A stretch of DNA of 56,600 bases from Aestuariicoccus sp032586235. GTDB taxonomy: Bacteria; Pseudomonadota; Alphaproteobacteria; Rhodobacterales; Rhodobacteraceae. Both the position numbers and the translations under genes were made by a program. The first letter of the stretch is position 1. Every line of letters starts with the position of its first letter. Under the pieces are notes generated by a model. The model saw only the letters and a program-made list of their open reading frames with translations, was not told where the DNA came from and searched no databases. Of this stretch, positions 43,609 to 52,343 are shown one piece after another. The stretch lies in assembly GCF_032586235.1 (NCBI RefSeq), contig NZ_JAWHTD010000028.1:1-56600 (forward strand), read 5' to 3'.

Positions 43609-44298
43609 ATGCCGCGTATCGTTCTATTGCTCGTTTGGATTCTGTCCGCCGGGGCGCTTTACGCGCAGGAACCCGCGCAGCCCACCCTGACCGTCACCGG
43701 CGAAGGGCAGGCAGCGGCGGTGCCCGATATGGCGACCATCACCCTGGGGGTGACGGCGCAGAGCGAAAATGCCGCCGAGGCGATGGACCAGACCTCGGAG
43801 GCGGTGGCGGCGATCCTCGAGCGTCTGGACGGGCTTGGCCTGCAGCCGCGCGACATCCAGACCTCGGACGTGTCGCTGAACCCGATCTGGTCGCGGCGCA
43901 TGAACAACGACACCCCGCCCCGGATCGAGGGGTTCGAGGCGTCGAACCGCCTGAGGCTGCGCGTGCGCGATCTGGAAAAGCTTGGGGTGATATTAGAGGC
44001 CGCGCTGGAAGATGGCGCGAACCGTCTGGGCGGGCTCAGCTTCGGTCTGCGCGATCCAGACCCCGTGATGGACGAGGCGCGCGCGGCTGCCGTCGCCGAT
44101 GCGCAGCGTCGTGCGCGTGTCTATGCGCAGGCCGCAGGGGTGACACTGGGCCCGGTGCTGCGGATCCACGAAGGCGGCGAGTTTTTCCCGGTCGAGGCGC
44201 CGATGATGGAGATGGCCCGCGCCGCGGACGTGCCCATAGCGACGGGCGAGACATCGCTGACCGCGCGGGTCACCATGGTCTTTGCACTGGAGCAATAG
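43609..44298 (+). CDS. SIMPL (DUF541) domain periplasmic protein
   Basis: A 229-residue protein with a signal peptide (LLLVWILSAGALYAQEPAQP; cleavage after YAQ likely). The rest is a DUF541/SIMPL domain, with LTVTGEGQAAAVPDMATITL, LGLQPRDIQTSDVSLNPIWS, and RRARVYAQAAGVTLGPVLRI. Such proteins are exported; E. coli YggE lowers oxidative damage, while others remain unknown. An AAGGAG lies before the ATG. It converges on metY. Confidence 0.88.
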   Translation: MPRIVLLLVWILSAGALYAQEPAQPTLTVTGEGQAAAVPDMATITLGVTAQSENAAEAMDQTSEAVAAILERLDGLGLQPRDIQTSDVSLNPIWSRRMNNDTPPRIEGFEASNRLRLRVRDLEKLGVILEAALEDGANRLGGLSFGLRDPDPVMDEARAAAVADAQRRARVYAQAAGVTLGPVLRIHEGGEFFPVEAPMMEMARAADVPIATGETSLTARVTMVFALEQ

Positions 44299-44311
44299 GC
44301 GCGCGTTAAAG

Positions 44312-44347
44312 AAAAAGCGGCCGCAGGGTGATATGCCCGGCGGCCGC
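44312..44347 (-). terminator. Rho-independent terminator of metY
   Basis: In the minus direction, GCGGCCGC and its repeat close a stem (with CGGG/CCCT inner pairs) 21 bases after the metY stop, followed by TTTTTCTTT. The strong stem and U run make this a good terminator for metY; it also faces the end of the SIMPL gene. Confidence 0.75.
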
Positions 44348-44367
44348 CCAAAGCGTGGTCCGGCGGG

Positions 44368-45657
44368 TCAGCCGGCGGCGTTCAGCGCCTGATCGAGATC
44401 GGCGATCAGATCGTCCGCATCCTCGATCCCGATGGAAATCCGCACCACGTTCGGCGCGGCCCCGGCGGCGACCTGCTGTTCCTGCGTCAGCTGCCGGTGG
44501 GTGGTCGAGGCCGAATGGATCACGAGGCTGCGGGTGTCGCCGAGGTTGGCCACGTGGCTGAAGATCTCGAGCGTATCGACGAATTTGACGCAGGCCTCAT
44601 AGCCGCCCTTCAGCGCTACGGTGAAAAGCCCGCCCGCGCCGTTGGGGCAGATCCGCGCCACCCGGTCGTTATAGGGCGAGGACGGCAGCCCGGCATAGGT
44701 CACCTGCTCGACCGCCGGGTGGTTTTCCAGCCAGCTGGCGACGCGCATGGCGTTCTCGACATGGCGCTGCATGCGCAGCGATAGCGTCTCGATCCCCATC
44801 AGGGTGTAATGCGCCGCCTGCGGGTTCAGCGTCATGCCCAGATCGCGAAGGCCGACGGCGATACCGTGGAAGGTGAAGGCCAGCGGGCCGAAGGTCTCGT
44901 GGAATTTCAGGCCGTGATAGGCCGGTTCGGGTTCCGACAGCGACGGGAACTTGTCGGACGCGGACCAGTCGAACTTGCCCGAGTCGACGACGACGCCGCC
45001 GGTGACCGTGCCGTTGCCGGTCAGGTACTTGGTCATCGAATGCACCACCAGAGTGGCGCCATGCTCGATCGGGCGGCAGAGGTAGGGCGTGGCGCTGGTG
45101 TTATCGACGATCAGCGGCAGGCCCGCCTTGTCCGCCACCGCCGCCATCGCGTCGAGATCGGTGATATAGCCGCCCGGGTTGGCGATGGATTCGCAGAACA
45201 CCGCGCGGGTGTCGTCGTCGATGGCCGCGGCGATGGCGTCGAGATCATCGAAATCGACAAAGGTCGCCGACCAGCCGAAGCGCTTGATGGTCTGGCTGAA
45301 CTGGGTGACCGACCCGCCGTAAAGCCGGGTCGAGACCACCACGTTCTTGCCCGGCGACATCAGCGGGAAAAGCGCCATGATCTGCGCCGCGTGGCCCGAC
45401 GAACAGCACACCGCGCCGACACCGCCCTCGAGCGTGGCGACGCGTTCCTGCAGCGCGGCCACCGTGGGGTTGGTCAGGCGCGAATAGATATAGCCCACCT
45501 CTTGCAGATTGAAGAGCGCCGCGGCGTGCTCGGCGTCGCGGAACACATAGGCCGTGGTCTGGTAGATCGGCACTTGCCGCGCGCCGGTCGCCGGATCGGG
45601 GCGCGCGCCGGCGTGGATTTGCAGCGTGTCGAAGCCGTAGGTGGGGCCGTCGGTCAT
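44368..45657 (-). CDS. metY: O-acetylhomoserine sulfhydrylase
   Basis: A 429-residue PLP enzyme of the Cys/Met metabolism family. It begins TYGFDTLQIHAGARPDPATG; PLP-binding features are VCCSSGHAAQIMALFPL, PGGYITDLDAM (with Asp), and the SMTKYLTGNGT motif, whose Lys forms the internal aldimine. The length and the HETFGPLAFTF segment favour O-acetylhomoserine aminocarboxypropyltransferase, which makes homocysteine from sulfide. The start MTDGPTYGFD follows AGGAGG. A possible SAM-sensing leader lies upstream. Confidence 0.92.
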   Translation of the reverse strand: MTDGPTYGFDTLQIHAGARPDPATGARQVPIYQTTAYVFRDAEHAAALFNLQEVGYIYSRLTNPTVAALQERVATLEGGVGAVCCSSGHAAQIMALFPLMSPGKNVVVSTRLYGGSVTQFSQTIKRFGWSATFVDFDDLDAIAAAIDDDTRAVFCESIANPGGYITDLDAMAAVADKAGLPLIVDNTSATPYLCRPIEHGATLVVHSMTKYLTGNGTVTGGVVVDSGKFDWSASDKFPSLSEPEPAYHGLKFHETFGPLAFTFHGIAVGLRDLGMTLNPQAAHYTLMGIETLSLRMQRHVENAMRVASWLENHPAVEQVTYAGLPSSPYNDRVARICPNGAGGLFTVALKGGYEACVKFVDTLEIFSHVANLGDTRSLVIHSASTTHRQLTQEQQVAAGAAPNVVRISIGIEDADDLIADLDQALNAAG

Positions 45658-45718
45658 GGGGTTTGTCCTCCTGATGGGGTGTTTGGCCAGAGTCGTAGGC
45701 GAAAGCTGGCCGGCTCAC

Positions 45719-45757
45719 AACGGATCATCTGCGTGCAAGCCGTTTCATCCCGGCACG
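45719..45757 (-). ncRNA. Possible SAM-II-like pseudoknot in the metY leader
   Basis: On the minus strand, CGTGC (45757-45753) pairs with GCACG (45736-45732), and AACGG in the loop (45744-45740 strand) pairs with CCGTT downstream (45723-45719). The result is an H-type pseudoknot. The loop shares CGGCUUGCA with what I recall of the SAM-II consensus. The usual GCUAAA end is not seen and the distance to the ribosome binding site is about 50 bases, so this is a candidate only. Confidence 0.35.
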
Positions 45758-45789
45758 GCTGAATGGCGTCCGGGCCACACTGGGCGCAG

Positions 45790-45844
45790 CATACTTGTAA
45801 AGTATGTTGACGGACGCGGCGCCTCAGCATAATCGTAAAGTATG
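45790..45844 (+). promoter_or_regulatory. Paired palindromic operators around a promoter
   Basis: A perfect inverted repeat CATACTT-GTA-AAGTATG (45790-45806) is followed 38 bases later by a second, half-degenerate copy CATAATC-GTA-AAGTATG (45828-45844). Both are followed by TTGA. A TTGACG at 45807-45812 and CATAAT at 45828-45833 could be -35 and -10 boxes, so a repressor bound here would cover the promoter. The next gene starts at 45868. Confidence 0.6.
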
Positions 45845-45867
45845 TTGAGGCAGAAAGGACCATGAGC

Positions 45868-46434
45868 ATGGCCACCACCGACCCCAAGACCGCCGCCCCG
45901 GACACCGACGCGGGCAAGACCAAATCCAAACGCGCCGTTCGGCTGGCCAAGGCCACGAACGTTGCCTTCAGCCTGGAACCCGAGGTGCGCGCGCGCTTCT
46001 CGCAAGAGGCGAAGGACCAGGGCATGGAGCTGGGCCATTACCTGCAGAAGGTGCTGGAAAACCACCTGCTGGACAGCGCGCCCGAGGACGATCCGCTGGC
46101 CGAACGCATCCGCGCCAAGCGCGCGGTGATCGACCATGTGGTCAACCTGGCGCAGGAACTCGACGGGAAGGGCAAGTTCGACGAGCATTTCGTCGTGACC
46201 GTGATGAAAGAGGCCGCCAAGGACGACACCTTCATGGGGCTCTATCACATCGCCATCGGCGGCGAGGGCAAGGCCGCAGCGCGGGCGCAGAAGCCGCTGA
46301 ACCAGCAATTGGGCCGGCTGATCCGCAAATCCGTCGGCGCGCGCGGTCTGCGCACCGATGCCGGCCGCGTCGCCCGCGCGCAGGTATCGGGCGAGATCAT
46401 CTCGTCCTACACGTTGCTGACGAAAACGTCCTGA
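45868..46434 (+). CDS. Unrecognised protein with ribbon-helix-helix-like start
   Basis: The protein has 188 residues from the ATG at 45868, which has AAAGGA at a spacing of 8 (an ATG 6 bases earlier is too close). After a Lys-rich disordered start, NVAFSLEPEVRARFSQEAKD and GMELGHYLQKVLENHLL fit a ribbon-helix-helix fold, a DNA-binding type that acts as a dimer on palindromes. The rest is helical and basic, ending in GEIISSYTLLTKTS. Two palindromes in front suggest it controls itself. A clear hairpin follows the stop. Confidence 0.65.
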   Translation: MATTDPKTAAPDTDAGKTKSKRAVRLAKATNVAFSLEPEVRARFSQEAKDQGMELGHYLQKVLENHLLDSAPEDDPLAERIRAKRAVIDHVVNLAQELDGKGKFDEHFVVTVMKEAAKDDTFMGLYHIAIGGEGKAAARAQKPLNQQLGRLIRKSVGARGLRTDAGRVARAQVSGEIISSYTLLTKTS

Positions 46435-46444
46435 CAGGCACTGA

Positions 46445-46471
46445 CCCCCGCGCCGTCGAATGGCGCGGGGG
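46445..46471 (+). terminator. Hairpin terminator
   Basis: A 10-bp perfect stem CCCCCGCGCC/GGCGCGGGGG with a 7-base loop begins 10 bases after the stop at 46434. It is followed only by TTCC, so it is a strong stem with a weak U run. Confidence 0.6.
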
Positions 46472-46589
46472 TTCCAGAAATTTGCCATAGTCGTCGGGTG
46501 TGAGGTTTCACGCCAAGGCCTCTTTGCCGGATCAGATCTGGGCAATCTTTCTGAAACGCTTGTAACAGGCGGCGGAAATCCTCGCCGTT

Positions 46590-46871
46590 GTGCTGCTTTT
46601 TGTGGGTGTCGCGCTCGTCTGCCATGGTCTGACCGTCGGCATCACCTATCGTAAGGTGCCCGTCGTCAGCGTGACGCAGGTGCCGGGGAAGGATATGTTG
46701 GAACGGCTTGTGGTGGTCGATCTGGGCCACAGGCTCTGGCCGATCCGAACCGACGACCGTTTGCTGCGCGTGCGTGCGGGCGGGACGGTGTGCCCGATGT
46801 CGCGCCGGATTTTGTTGCGTCGCTGGCAAAGCCGCAGTCTGGCGTTGCCGGGCGATTACCGCAACCGCTAG
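46590..46871 (+). CDS. Possible small membrane-anchored protein (93 aa)
   Basis: A frame from the GTG at 46590 encodes an N-terminal hydrophobic stretch (LLFVGVALVCHGLTVGITY) and a basic C-terminal half with three cysteines overall. The start region has only a weak GGCGG upstream and no ATG is available. It converges on the interrupted propeller gene, with a 4-base overlap of the ends. The family is unknown; it may be a remnant. Confidence 0.4.
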   Translation: MLLFVGVALVCHGLTVGITYRKVPVVSVTQVPGKDMLERLVVVDLGHRLWPIRTDDRLLRVRAGGTVCPMSRRILLRRWQSRSLALPGDYRNR

Positions 46872-48013
46872 GCCGGGCGCGTCAGCGTTTCCACGCACAG
46901 CACCGTTGGAAGGTGGCGCGCGATCTCGTGCCAGTTGTCGCCCTCGTCGTCGCTGGCGAAGACCGACCCGGAATTGGTACCGAAATAAAGCGCGGCGTTT
47001 TCGTCGACGCACATGGCCTGACGCAACACGGTGAAAAAGCAGTTTTCCTGCGGCAGGCCATTCCGCGTGGCCTACCATGTCGCGCCGCCGTCGCGCGACC
47101 GCCAGACCGCCGCGGCGGCCCCGGGCGGATAGCGCCCGGCGGAATCGCCGTTCAGCGGCAGGGTCCAGATCGTCTGGGGCTTGCCCGGATGCACGGCCAT
47201 CGGAAAGCCGAAGGTCGAGGGCAGGCCCGGCGTGATGTCGTCCCAGCTGCGCCCGCCATCGGCCGAACGCCAGACGCCGTGGTGGTTCTGCTGATAAAGC
47301 AGATCGGCCTCGCCCGCCGCGCGGACCATGTTGTGCACGCAATGGCCGGTCTCGCCATCGCGCGGCGCGGCGGGGTGGGGGTGGTCGGCGCAGGCCCCGG
47401 CGTTGGAAAGCCGGTTGCGCCGCTGCCAGCTTGCGCCGCCGTCCTCGGTCGCAAAGACCCCGGCGGCGGAAATGCCGACCCAGAGCTTTTGTGGATCGTC
47501 AGGGCAGGGAACGATGGTGTGCAGGGTCAGGCCTGCAGCACCCGGGTTCCAGTCCTTGGCTGAAGGGTGGTCGGTCAGCCCCTCCAGCACCTGCCAGGTT
47601 TCGCCGCCGTCGTCGCTGACCAGCAGAGTGGCCGGTTTCGCCCCGGCGTAAAGCCGCCCATGCGCATGGCAGACCGACTAGAGCGCCGAGAAACGGTCGC
47701 CCATCGGCGCTGGTGGCGGAGGTTTCATCCCGAGTTGCGCAGCGACCTCGGGCTCTGCCAGAATCCAGGCATCCGCTTGTCCCTGTGTTAGCTTGGCCAG
47801 CGTCCAGTCCGTTCCGTCCGACCGCCAAATCCCGGCTCCGTGCCAGTCGCTGCCGCCCGCGGCCCAGATGCGCCCGGTTTCGGGGTCGCCGGTGGCGTGA
47901 TTGATCGGCCAGAGATCGCAATGCGGCCCGCTTTGCCGCCAGCCGCCGCCCTCCTGCGTCAGCAGGAAGAGCCCCTTGGTGGTGCCGATCAGAAGGGTCG
48001 TGGTGTCCGGCAT
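46868..48013 (-). pseudogene. Sialidase-like beta-propeller gene with two in-frame TAG codons
   Basis: The 382 codons from the ATG at 48013 read in a single frame, with no shifts. The product resembles exo-sialidase/YCF48-type propellers, with repeats such as SDDGGETW, TEDGGASW, SADGGRSWDDITPGLPS and SDDEGDNWHEIARHLP. Two TAG codons interrupt it, at 47678-47680 (after DRFSAL) and 47072-47074 (after DGGATW). The reading on each side continues the family pattern, and the natural end at 46868 is also TAG. Likely original codons were TGG and CAG, by pattern. Recent decay is the simplest view. Confidence 0.85.
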
Positions 48014-48093
48014 GGTCGCGCCCCGGCAATGCGCGGCCAGCATACCGCAAGAGCGGCGAAATCCGAAGCGAATGGTTGCCGGTGGCGACGCGC

Positions 48094-49098
48094 TCAGCGC
48101 ATCCAGAAGCCTTCGCGCTTGAGCTGGTTGCGCAGGTTCTGTTCACGCGGCGGCAGGTCGTCGCGGTCGAACATGGCGCGCACCTTGTGGCCGCGATTCT
48201 GGTAGATCATGCGCTTGAACGGGTCGTATTGCTTGAGCAGTTTCTTGATCCGGTTGGGCGCGCTCACCTCTTCCAGCACCTCGACCACGCGGTCGTCCTC
48301 GCGCGCATAAAGCAGCGGCAGCAGGCGGTAATGGCAGGTGGTGCCCCCGTCGAGCCAGCCGGGCTCGAGAGCGTCGCGCCCGCCGCCGAAGGAGTGGATC
48401 ACCAGCGGCAGCGCGATCTGGTCGAGCCAGGGATCGAGGCTCTGGCAGACCAGTTCGGGCACCGGATCGTCGCGGATCGACAGGGCGTAGTCCAGGAACC
48501 GCTGCCCGAATTTGTGCGGGCAGGAGTAATAGAAAAAGCCTGCGTTGAAATAGAGATAGCGCCGCCAGTATTCGTCGGGCTGGGTGAGGTCGAGCGAGCT
48601 TTCGAAATCCAGCCCGAAGCGGTCGTATAGCGCTTTCCAGGTCCGGGTGTAGCCGGGGCCGTAAAGCTCGATCACCGGCCAGGTGCCTTCGCGGCGCAGG
48701 GACGCGCTGGGGCGGGCGTAGTCGATGGGCACCTGATGCAGATCGTCCAGCACCAGCGTGTCGGTGTCGAAAAAGAGGAACGGCTTGCCCTTGGGCAGGG
48801 CGCTTAACGCCTCGATCTTGTTGCCGTAGGCATAGGCATGGCCGAAGTGGTGCGATGTGAAGGGCACGATTGTGGCGCCCAGGGCCTGCAAATGCTCGCG
48901 CACGGCGGGGTCGTTGATGCGTGGATCGTTCGGCCAGAGCGGCCCGGGCTGCGGTTCGGCCACATAGAGCCGAAAGCGCCCCGGCGGCGTCGTGTGCGCC
49001 AGCGACGCGGCAAAAAGCAGCGCCTCGTATTGCAGGCGGCCGGCCTGGGCCACGATCAGGAGATTGACGGCTTTGGGCGCCGCTTTCTTTCGTGCCAT
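48094..49098 (-). CDS. Glycosyltransferase-like protein with DTD motif
   Basis: The 334-residue soluble protein begins MARKKAAPKAVNLLIVAQAG. KPFLFFDTDTLVLDDL has the DxD-type motif that binds nucleotide sugar and metal in GT-A glycosyltransferases. A patch of tyrosines (RRYLYFNAGFFYYSCPHKFG) and LDPWLDQIALPLVIHSFGGG (GT8-like) follow. No membrane helix is present. The donor and acceptor are unknown; cell-surface carbohydrate is the usual setting. Confidence 0.65.
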   Translation of the reverse strand: MARKKAAPKAVNLLIVAQAGRLQYEALLFAASLAHTTPPGRFRLYVAEPQPGPLWPNDPRINDPAVREHLQALGATIVPFTSHHFGHAYAYGNKIEALSALPKGKPFLFFDTDTLVLDDLHQVPIDYARPSASLRREGTWPVIELYGPGYTRTWKALYDRFGLDFESSLDLTQPDEYWRRYLYFNAGFFYYSCPHKFGQRFLDYALSIRDDPVPELVCQSLDPWLDQIALPLVIHSFGGGRDALEPGWLDGGTTCHYRLLPLLYAREDDRVVEVLEEVSAPNRIKKLLKQYDPFKRMIYQNRGHKVRAMFDRDDLPPREQNLRNQLKREGFWMR

Positions 49099-49199
49099 AC
49101 TTGGGGCGTCCTGTCTGCTCGGCCTCTTTGGGGGCAGTATAGACGGCCTCGGGCCGGTCGCAAAGCGGGACGGCGGGGCGTGGAGCGAAAGGATTTGAA

Positions 49200-49682
49200 A
49201 TGCTGGATATTCTGTTGCTGATTCTCACGATCGCCATTCAGGGCGGCGGCGGTGGCGCCACGAGCACCGCGTCGGTCGCGGTGCCCCAGACGGCGCCGGC
49301 CCTGGTGGCCGAACCGCAAGTGCCCACCGGCCAGTTCACCACCGCCGTCGAGATCAAGCCGATCCTGACCATGACGCAGAGCAACTGGGTCGCGGTGCGC
49401 GATTTCAACGGGCAGGACCTGGTGTACTTTTCGCACCTGCTGTCCTGGCGCTGCGGGCTGTTGCGGCTGCGCTGGGGCGTGAACGACGGCCCCCTTCAGG
49501 ACTGGCCGCTGCCGCCCTGCTATGAGGGCACCAACGCGCCGAACGCAATCAAGACCGAGGACGGGCTGCCCTATGTGGCCCAGCCCGCCGGGTCGGTGCA
49601 GAGCGTGACCATCGAGATCACCTACGACGATCTGGAGGTCCAGACCGCGCGGTTCGAGCGGGCGCAGATCCTGATGCCGTGA
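49200..49682 (+). CDS. Secreted or membrane-anchored hypothetical protein (160 aa)
   Basis: The N-terminal helix (MLDILLLILTIAIQGGGGG) may be a signal or anchor. The rest is a beta-rich domain with two Cys (LLSWRCGLLRLRWGVNDGPL and LPPCYEG), likely joined in a disulfide. I do not recognise the family. It is divergent from the glycosyltransferase-like gene. Confidence 0.65.
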   Translation: MLDILLLILTIAIQGGGGGATSTASVAVPQTAPALVAEPQVPTGQFTTAVEIKPILTMTQSNWVAVRDFNGQDLVYFSHLLSWRCGLLRLRWGVNDGPLQDWPLPPCYEGTNAPNAIKTEDGLPYVAQPAGSVQSVTIEITYDDLEVQTARFERAQILMP

Positions 49683-49706
49683 CGGCGCGGTCGCGCCCGC
49701 AAAGGC

Positions 49707-50399
49707 TCAGAGCGCGATCGGCTGCATCACCTGCGGTTCGATCACGTCGACCCCGGGCAGGCCGGCGGCCAGCGCTGTGGCATCCTGCTCGAGCAGGGGG
49801 AAGGTGCGGTAATGGCAGGGGATCACGGTCTTGAAGTCGAAATACCGCTTGGCCGCCCAGGCGGCCTGCGCCATGTCCATGGTGAAATGCCCGCCCGCCG
49901 ACAGGATGCCGATGTCGGGTTTGAAATAGGCCCCGATCCAGTCCATGTCGGCCATGATCGCGGTGTCGCCGGACAGATAGATCGTGCGGCCCTCGCCCTT
50001 GATCACGAAACCGGATTCGCAGCCCACGTACATCGGCTTGTCGTCCACCATCATCGACGAGGAATGCGAGGCGGGCACCATGGTGACGCTGACATCGCCG
50101 AAGGTGACCGTGCCGCCCTTGTTGAAGCCAGCGCCCTCGACCGCGCCCTGGGCCGTCAGCCAGTTGGCCAGTTCGTACATGCCCGAGACCGGCGCGCCGG
50201 TCTTTTGGCTGATCGCGACCGCATCGGCGGTGTGGTCGAAATGGCCATGGGTGATCAGCATCTGCGTCGCCCCCTCGATCGCGGCGTCGTGCTGGTCTTC
50301 GGGCAGCACCGGATTGCCGTTCAGCCACGGGTCGACCAGCAGGATCTGATCGCCGATCTCGATCCGGAAGGATCCGTGCCCCAGCCAGATGATGTTCAT
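49707..50399 (-). CDS. Metallo-beta-lactamase-fold metal-dependent hydrolase
   Basis: A 230-residue protein of the UPF0173/YtkL-type. It has the HGHFDH motif at residues 51-56, SGDTAIMADMDWIG for the bridging Asp, and IPCHYRTFPLLEQDA with a closing His. The sequence begins MNIIWLGHGSFRIEIG, which is typical. The substrate is unknown. The ATG at 50399 follows AGGGAGG; a longer reading from 50462 is not supported. Confidence 0.88.
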   Translation of the reverse strand: MNIIWLGHGSFRIEIGDQILLVDPWLNGNPVLPEDQHDAAIEGATQMLITHGHFDHTADAVAISQKTGAPVSGMYELANWLTAQGAVEGAGFNKGGTVTFGDVSVTMVPASHSSSMMVDDKPMYVGCESGFVIKGEGRTIYLSGDTAIMADMDWIGAYFKPDIGILSAGGHFTMDMAQAAWAAKRYFDFKTVIPCHYRTFPLLEQDATALAAGLPGVDVIEPQVMQPIAL

Positions 50400-50542
50400 A
50401 TGTAACCTCCCTTCGCTTGTTCGGATCAGCCTAGCACGCCCGACGCGGCGGTCCAGCGCCAAGGCAGGCTTGCCCTCGGTCGCCGCGATGGCCTATAGAG
50501 CGCGACGAGTTTCCAACCTTTGCAAGTCGAGAGGCACGTCAC

Positions 50543-51283
50543 ATGGCCGGCCATTCCAAATGGGCAAACATCCAGCACCGCAAGGGCCGTCAGGACGCCG
50601 TGCGCGCCAAGCTGTTCTCAAAGCTGTCGAAAGAGATCACGGTCGCCGCCAAGATGGGCGATCCCGACCCCGAAAAGAACCCGCGCCTGCGGTTGGCGGT
50701 GAAAGAGGCCAAGGGCCAGTCGATGCCCAAGGACAATATCGAGCGCGCCATCAAGAAGGCGATGGGCGGTGAGGGCGACAATTACGAAGAGATCCGCTAT
50801 GAGGGGTACGGCCCCAACGGCGTGGCGGTGATCGTCGAGGCGATGACCGACAACCGCAACCGCACCGCGTCGAACGTGCGCTCGACCTTTTCCAAGAACG
50901 GCGGCAATCTGGGCGAGACCGGATCGGTGGCCTTCATGTTCGAACGCAAGGGCGAGGTGGTTTATCCGGCCGATGCGGGCGACGCCGATACGGTGATGAT
51001 GGCCGCCATCGAGGCCGGCGCCGAGGATGTCGAAAGCGGCGAGGACGGCCATTACATCTGGTGCCAGGACACCGATCTGAACGAGGTCGCCACCGCGCTG
51101 GAGGCGGCGCTGGGCGAAAGCGAGGCGACGCGTCTGGTCTGGAAGCCGGGCAACACGACCGAGCTCGATCTCGAGCAGATGCAGTCGCTCATGCGGCTGG
51201 TCGAGGCGCTGGAGGACGACGACGACGTGCAGCGCGTGACGACGAATTTCGAAGCCTCCGACGAGGTCATGGCGCAGCTCTGA
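50543..51283 (+). CDS. yebC: YebC/PmpR family regulatory protein
   Basis: A 246-residue protein. It starts MAGHSKWANIQHRKGRQDAV, followed by LFSKLSKEITVAAKMGDPDP and KDNIERAIKKAMGG, all YebC signatures, then DNRNRTASNVRSTFSKNGGN. YebC proteins act as transcription regulators in some bacteria and were shown to help ribosomes at proline stretches. A strong terminator follows the gene. Confidence 0.95.
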   Translation: MAGHSKWANIQHRKGRQDAVRAKLFSKLSKEITVAAKMGDPDPEKNPRLRLAVKEAKGQSMPKDNIERAIKKAMGGEGDNYEEIRYEGYGPNGVAVIVEAMTDNRNRTASNVRSTFSKNGGNLGETGSVAFMFERKGEVVYPADAGDADTVMMAAIEAGAEDVESGEDGHYIWCQDTDLNEVATALEAALGESEATRLVWKPGNTTELDLEQMQSLMRLVEALEDDDDVQRVTTNFEASDEVMAQL

Positions 51284-51320
51284 GGCCCCGGGCCGCGCAG
51301 CTCTTCCTGGCAATATCCGG

Positions 51321-51352
51321 CACGCCCCCGACCGGGGGCGTGTTTTCGTTTT
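51321..51352 (+). terminator. Rho-independent terminator of yebC
   Basis: A perfect 9-bp stem CACGCCCCC/GGGGGCGTG with a GACC loop lies 38 bases after the yebC stop and is followed by TTTTCGTTTT. This is a textbook terminator. Confidence 0.9.
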
Positions 51353-51568
51353 GGAGGAGGCGGTGCGCGAACCCGCGCCTGCGGCGCGGAACCGCACACC
51401 CTACGGCGGCGCACCCGGCCCCGCGCGCCAAGCGATTGTTCAGAGGATGGAACCAGAGCGGTGCTGCGGATGCGGTGGCCTTTTTGCGGGCCGGTGCTGA
51501 AATCCGCATCGTTTCGTGTTAGGCTCTTCGACGGATTTTTCAGTGTTTGTATATTGGAGTTCGGGGGA

Positions 51569-52252
51569 ATGGATATTCGGCGGCGGGTGTTTCTGGGCCT
51601 GATGCTGGCCGGATTGGCAGAACCGGCGCGGGCGTTCGACGCCCGTCATTCGCTGGCCGACCGGCAAAGGTTCCGCAGTTTCGGCGGCGGTGACTGGGTC
51701 TTCGACGATCCGTTCGAACGCTCGCGCCCGGGCGCGCGGGCCTTGCCGCTGTCCGCCTGGCGGCGGAACCGGCGCGACCGGCCGACCGACCAGCTTTTGG
51801 ATCTGATCGGCTTTGCCGAGGCGGGGCGGCTGCAATACGATGCGGTGCACATGTCGGCCCGACGCAAGCCGCCCGCACGGCCGACCGAGCTGACCATCGG
51901 CCAGATCAAGCGCTGGATCCGCGCCACCCCCGGTCAGCATCACGCCATCGGGCGGTATCAGTTCATCCCTTCGACGCTGACGTTCCTGGTGCGCCGCGCC
52001 GGGCTTGCGCATGGCCATCCTTTCCAGCCCGCGGTGCAGGATCATCTGGCCCGGATGCTGCTGCGCGACGCGGGCTACGAGAAGTTCCTTGCAGGGCAGA
52101 TGAGCCTGGCGCGCTTCATGGACAGCCTTGCGCTGATCTGGGCCGGGCTGCCGCTGCAGAGCGGCAAATCCGCCTATCGCGGCGTTGCGGGGAACCGGGC
52201 AACGATCTCGCGCCGGTTTTATGCCGAGCAGATGCAGGCGATCTTTGCCTGA
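51569..52252 (+). CDS. Exported muramidase-like protein
   Basis: The 227-residue protein from the ATG at 51569 has a signal peptide with twin arginines (MDIRRRVFLGLMLAGLAEPA, cut after RAF or similar). The domain (about 70-225) has a LDLIGFAEAGRLQYDAV segment with a candidate catalytic Glu and GRYQFIPSTL, as in lambda-type lysozymes. It should cut peptidoglycan in the periplasm. The alternative upstream in-frame start is implausible. An AGTTCGGGGGA precedes the ATG. Confidence 0.65.
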   Translation: MDIRRRVFLGLMLAGLAEPARAFDARHSLADRQRFRSFGGGDWVFDDPFERSRPGARALPLSAWRRNRRDRPTDQLLDLIGFAEAGRLQYDAVHMSARRKPPARPTELTIGQIKRWIRATPGQHHAIGRYQFIPSTLTFLVRRAGLAHGHPFQPAVQDHLARMLLRDAGYEKFLAGQMSLARFMDSLALIWAGLPLQSGKSAYRGVAGNRATISRRFYAEQMQAIFA

Positions 52253-52343
52253 TCCCCAAGGGGTGAGCCAACCTGCCACGCGGCGCTTTGCGGTTGTGAG
52301 CGCGGGCGCCTGGCGGTAGGCAGGCCGCGGCAAGGAGGCGGGC

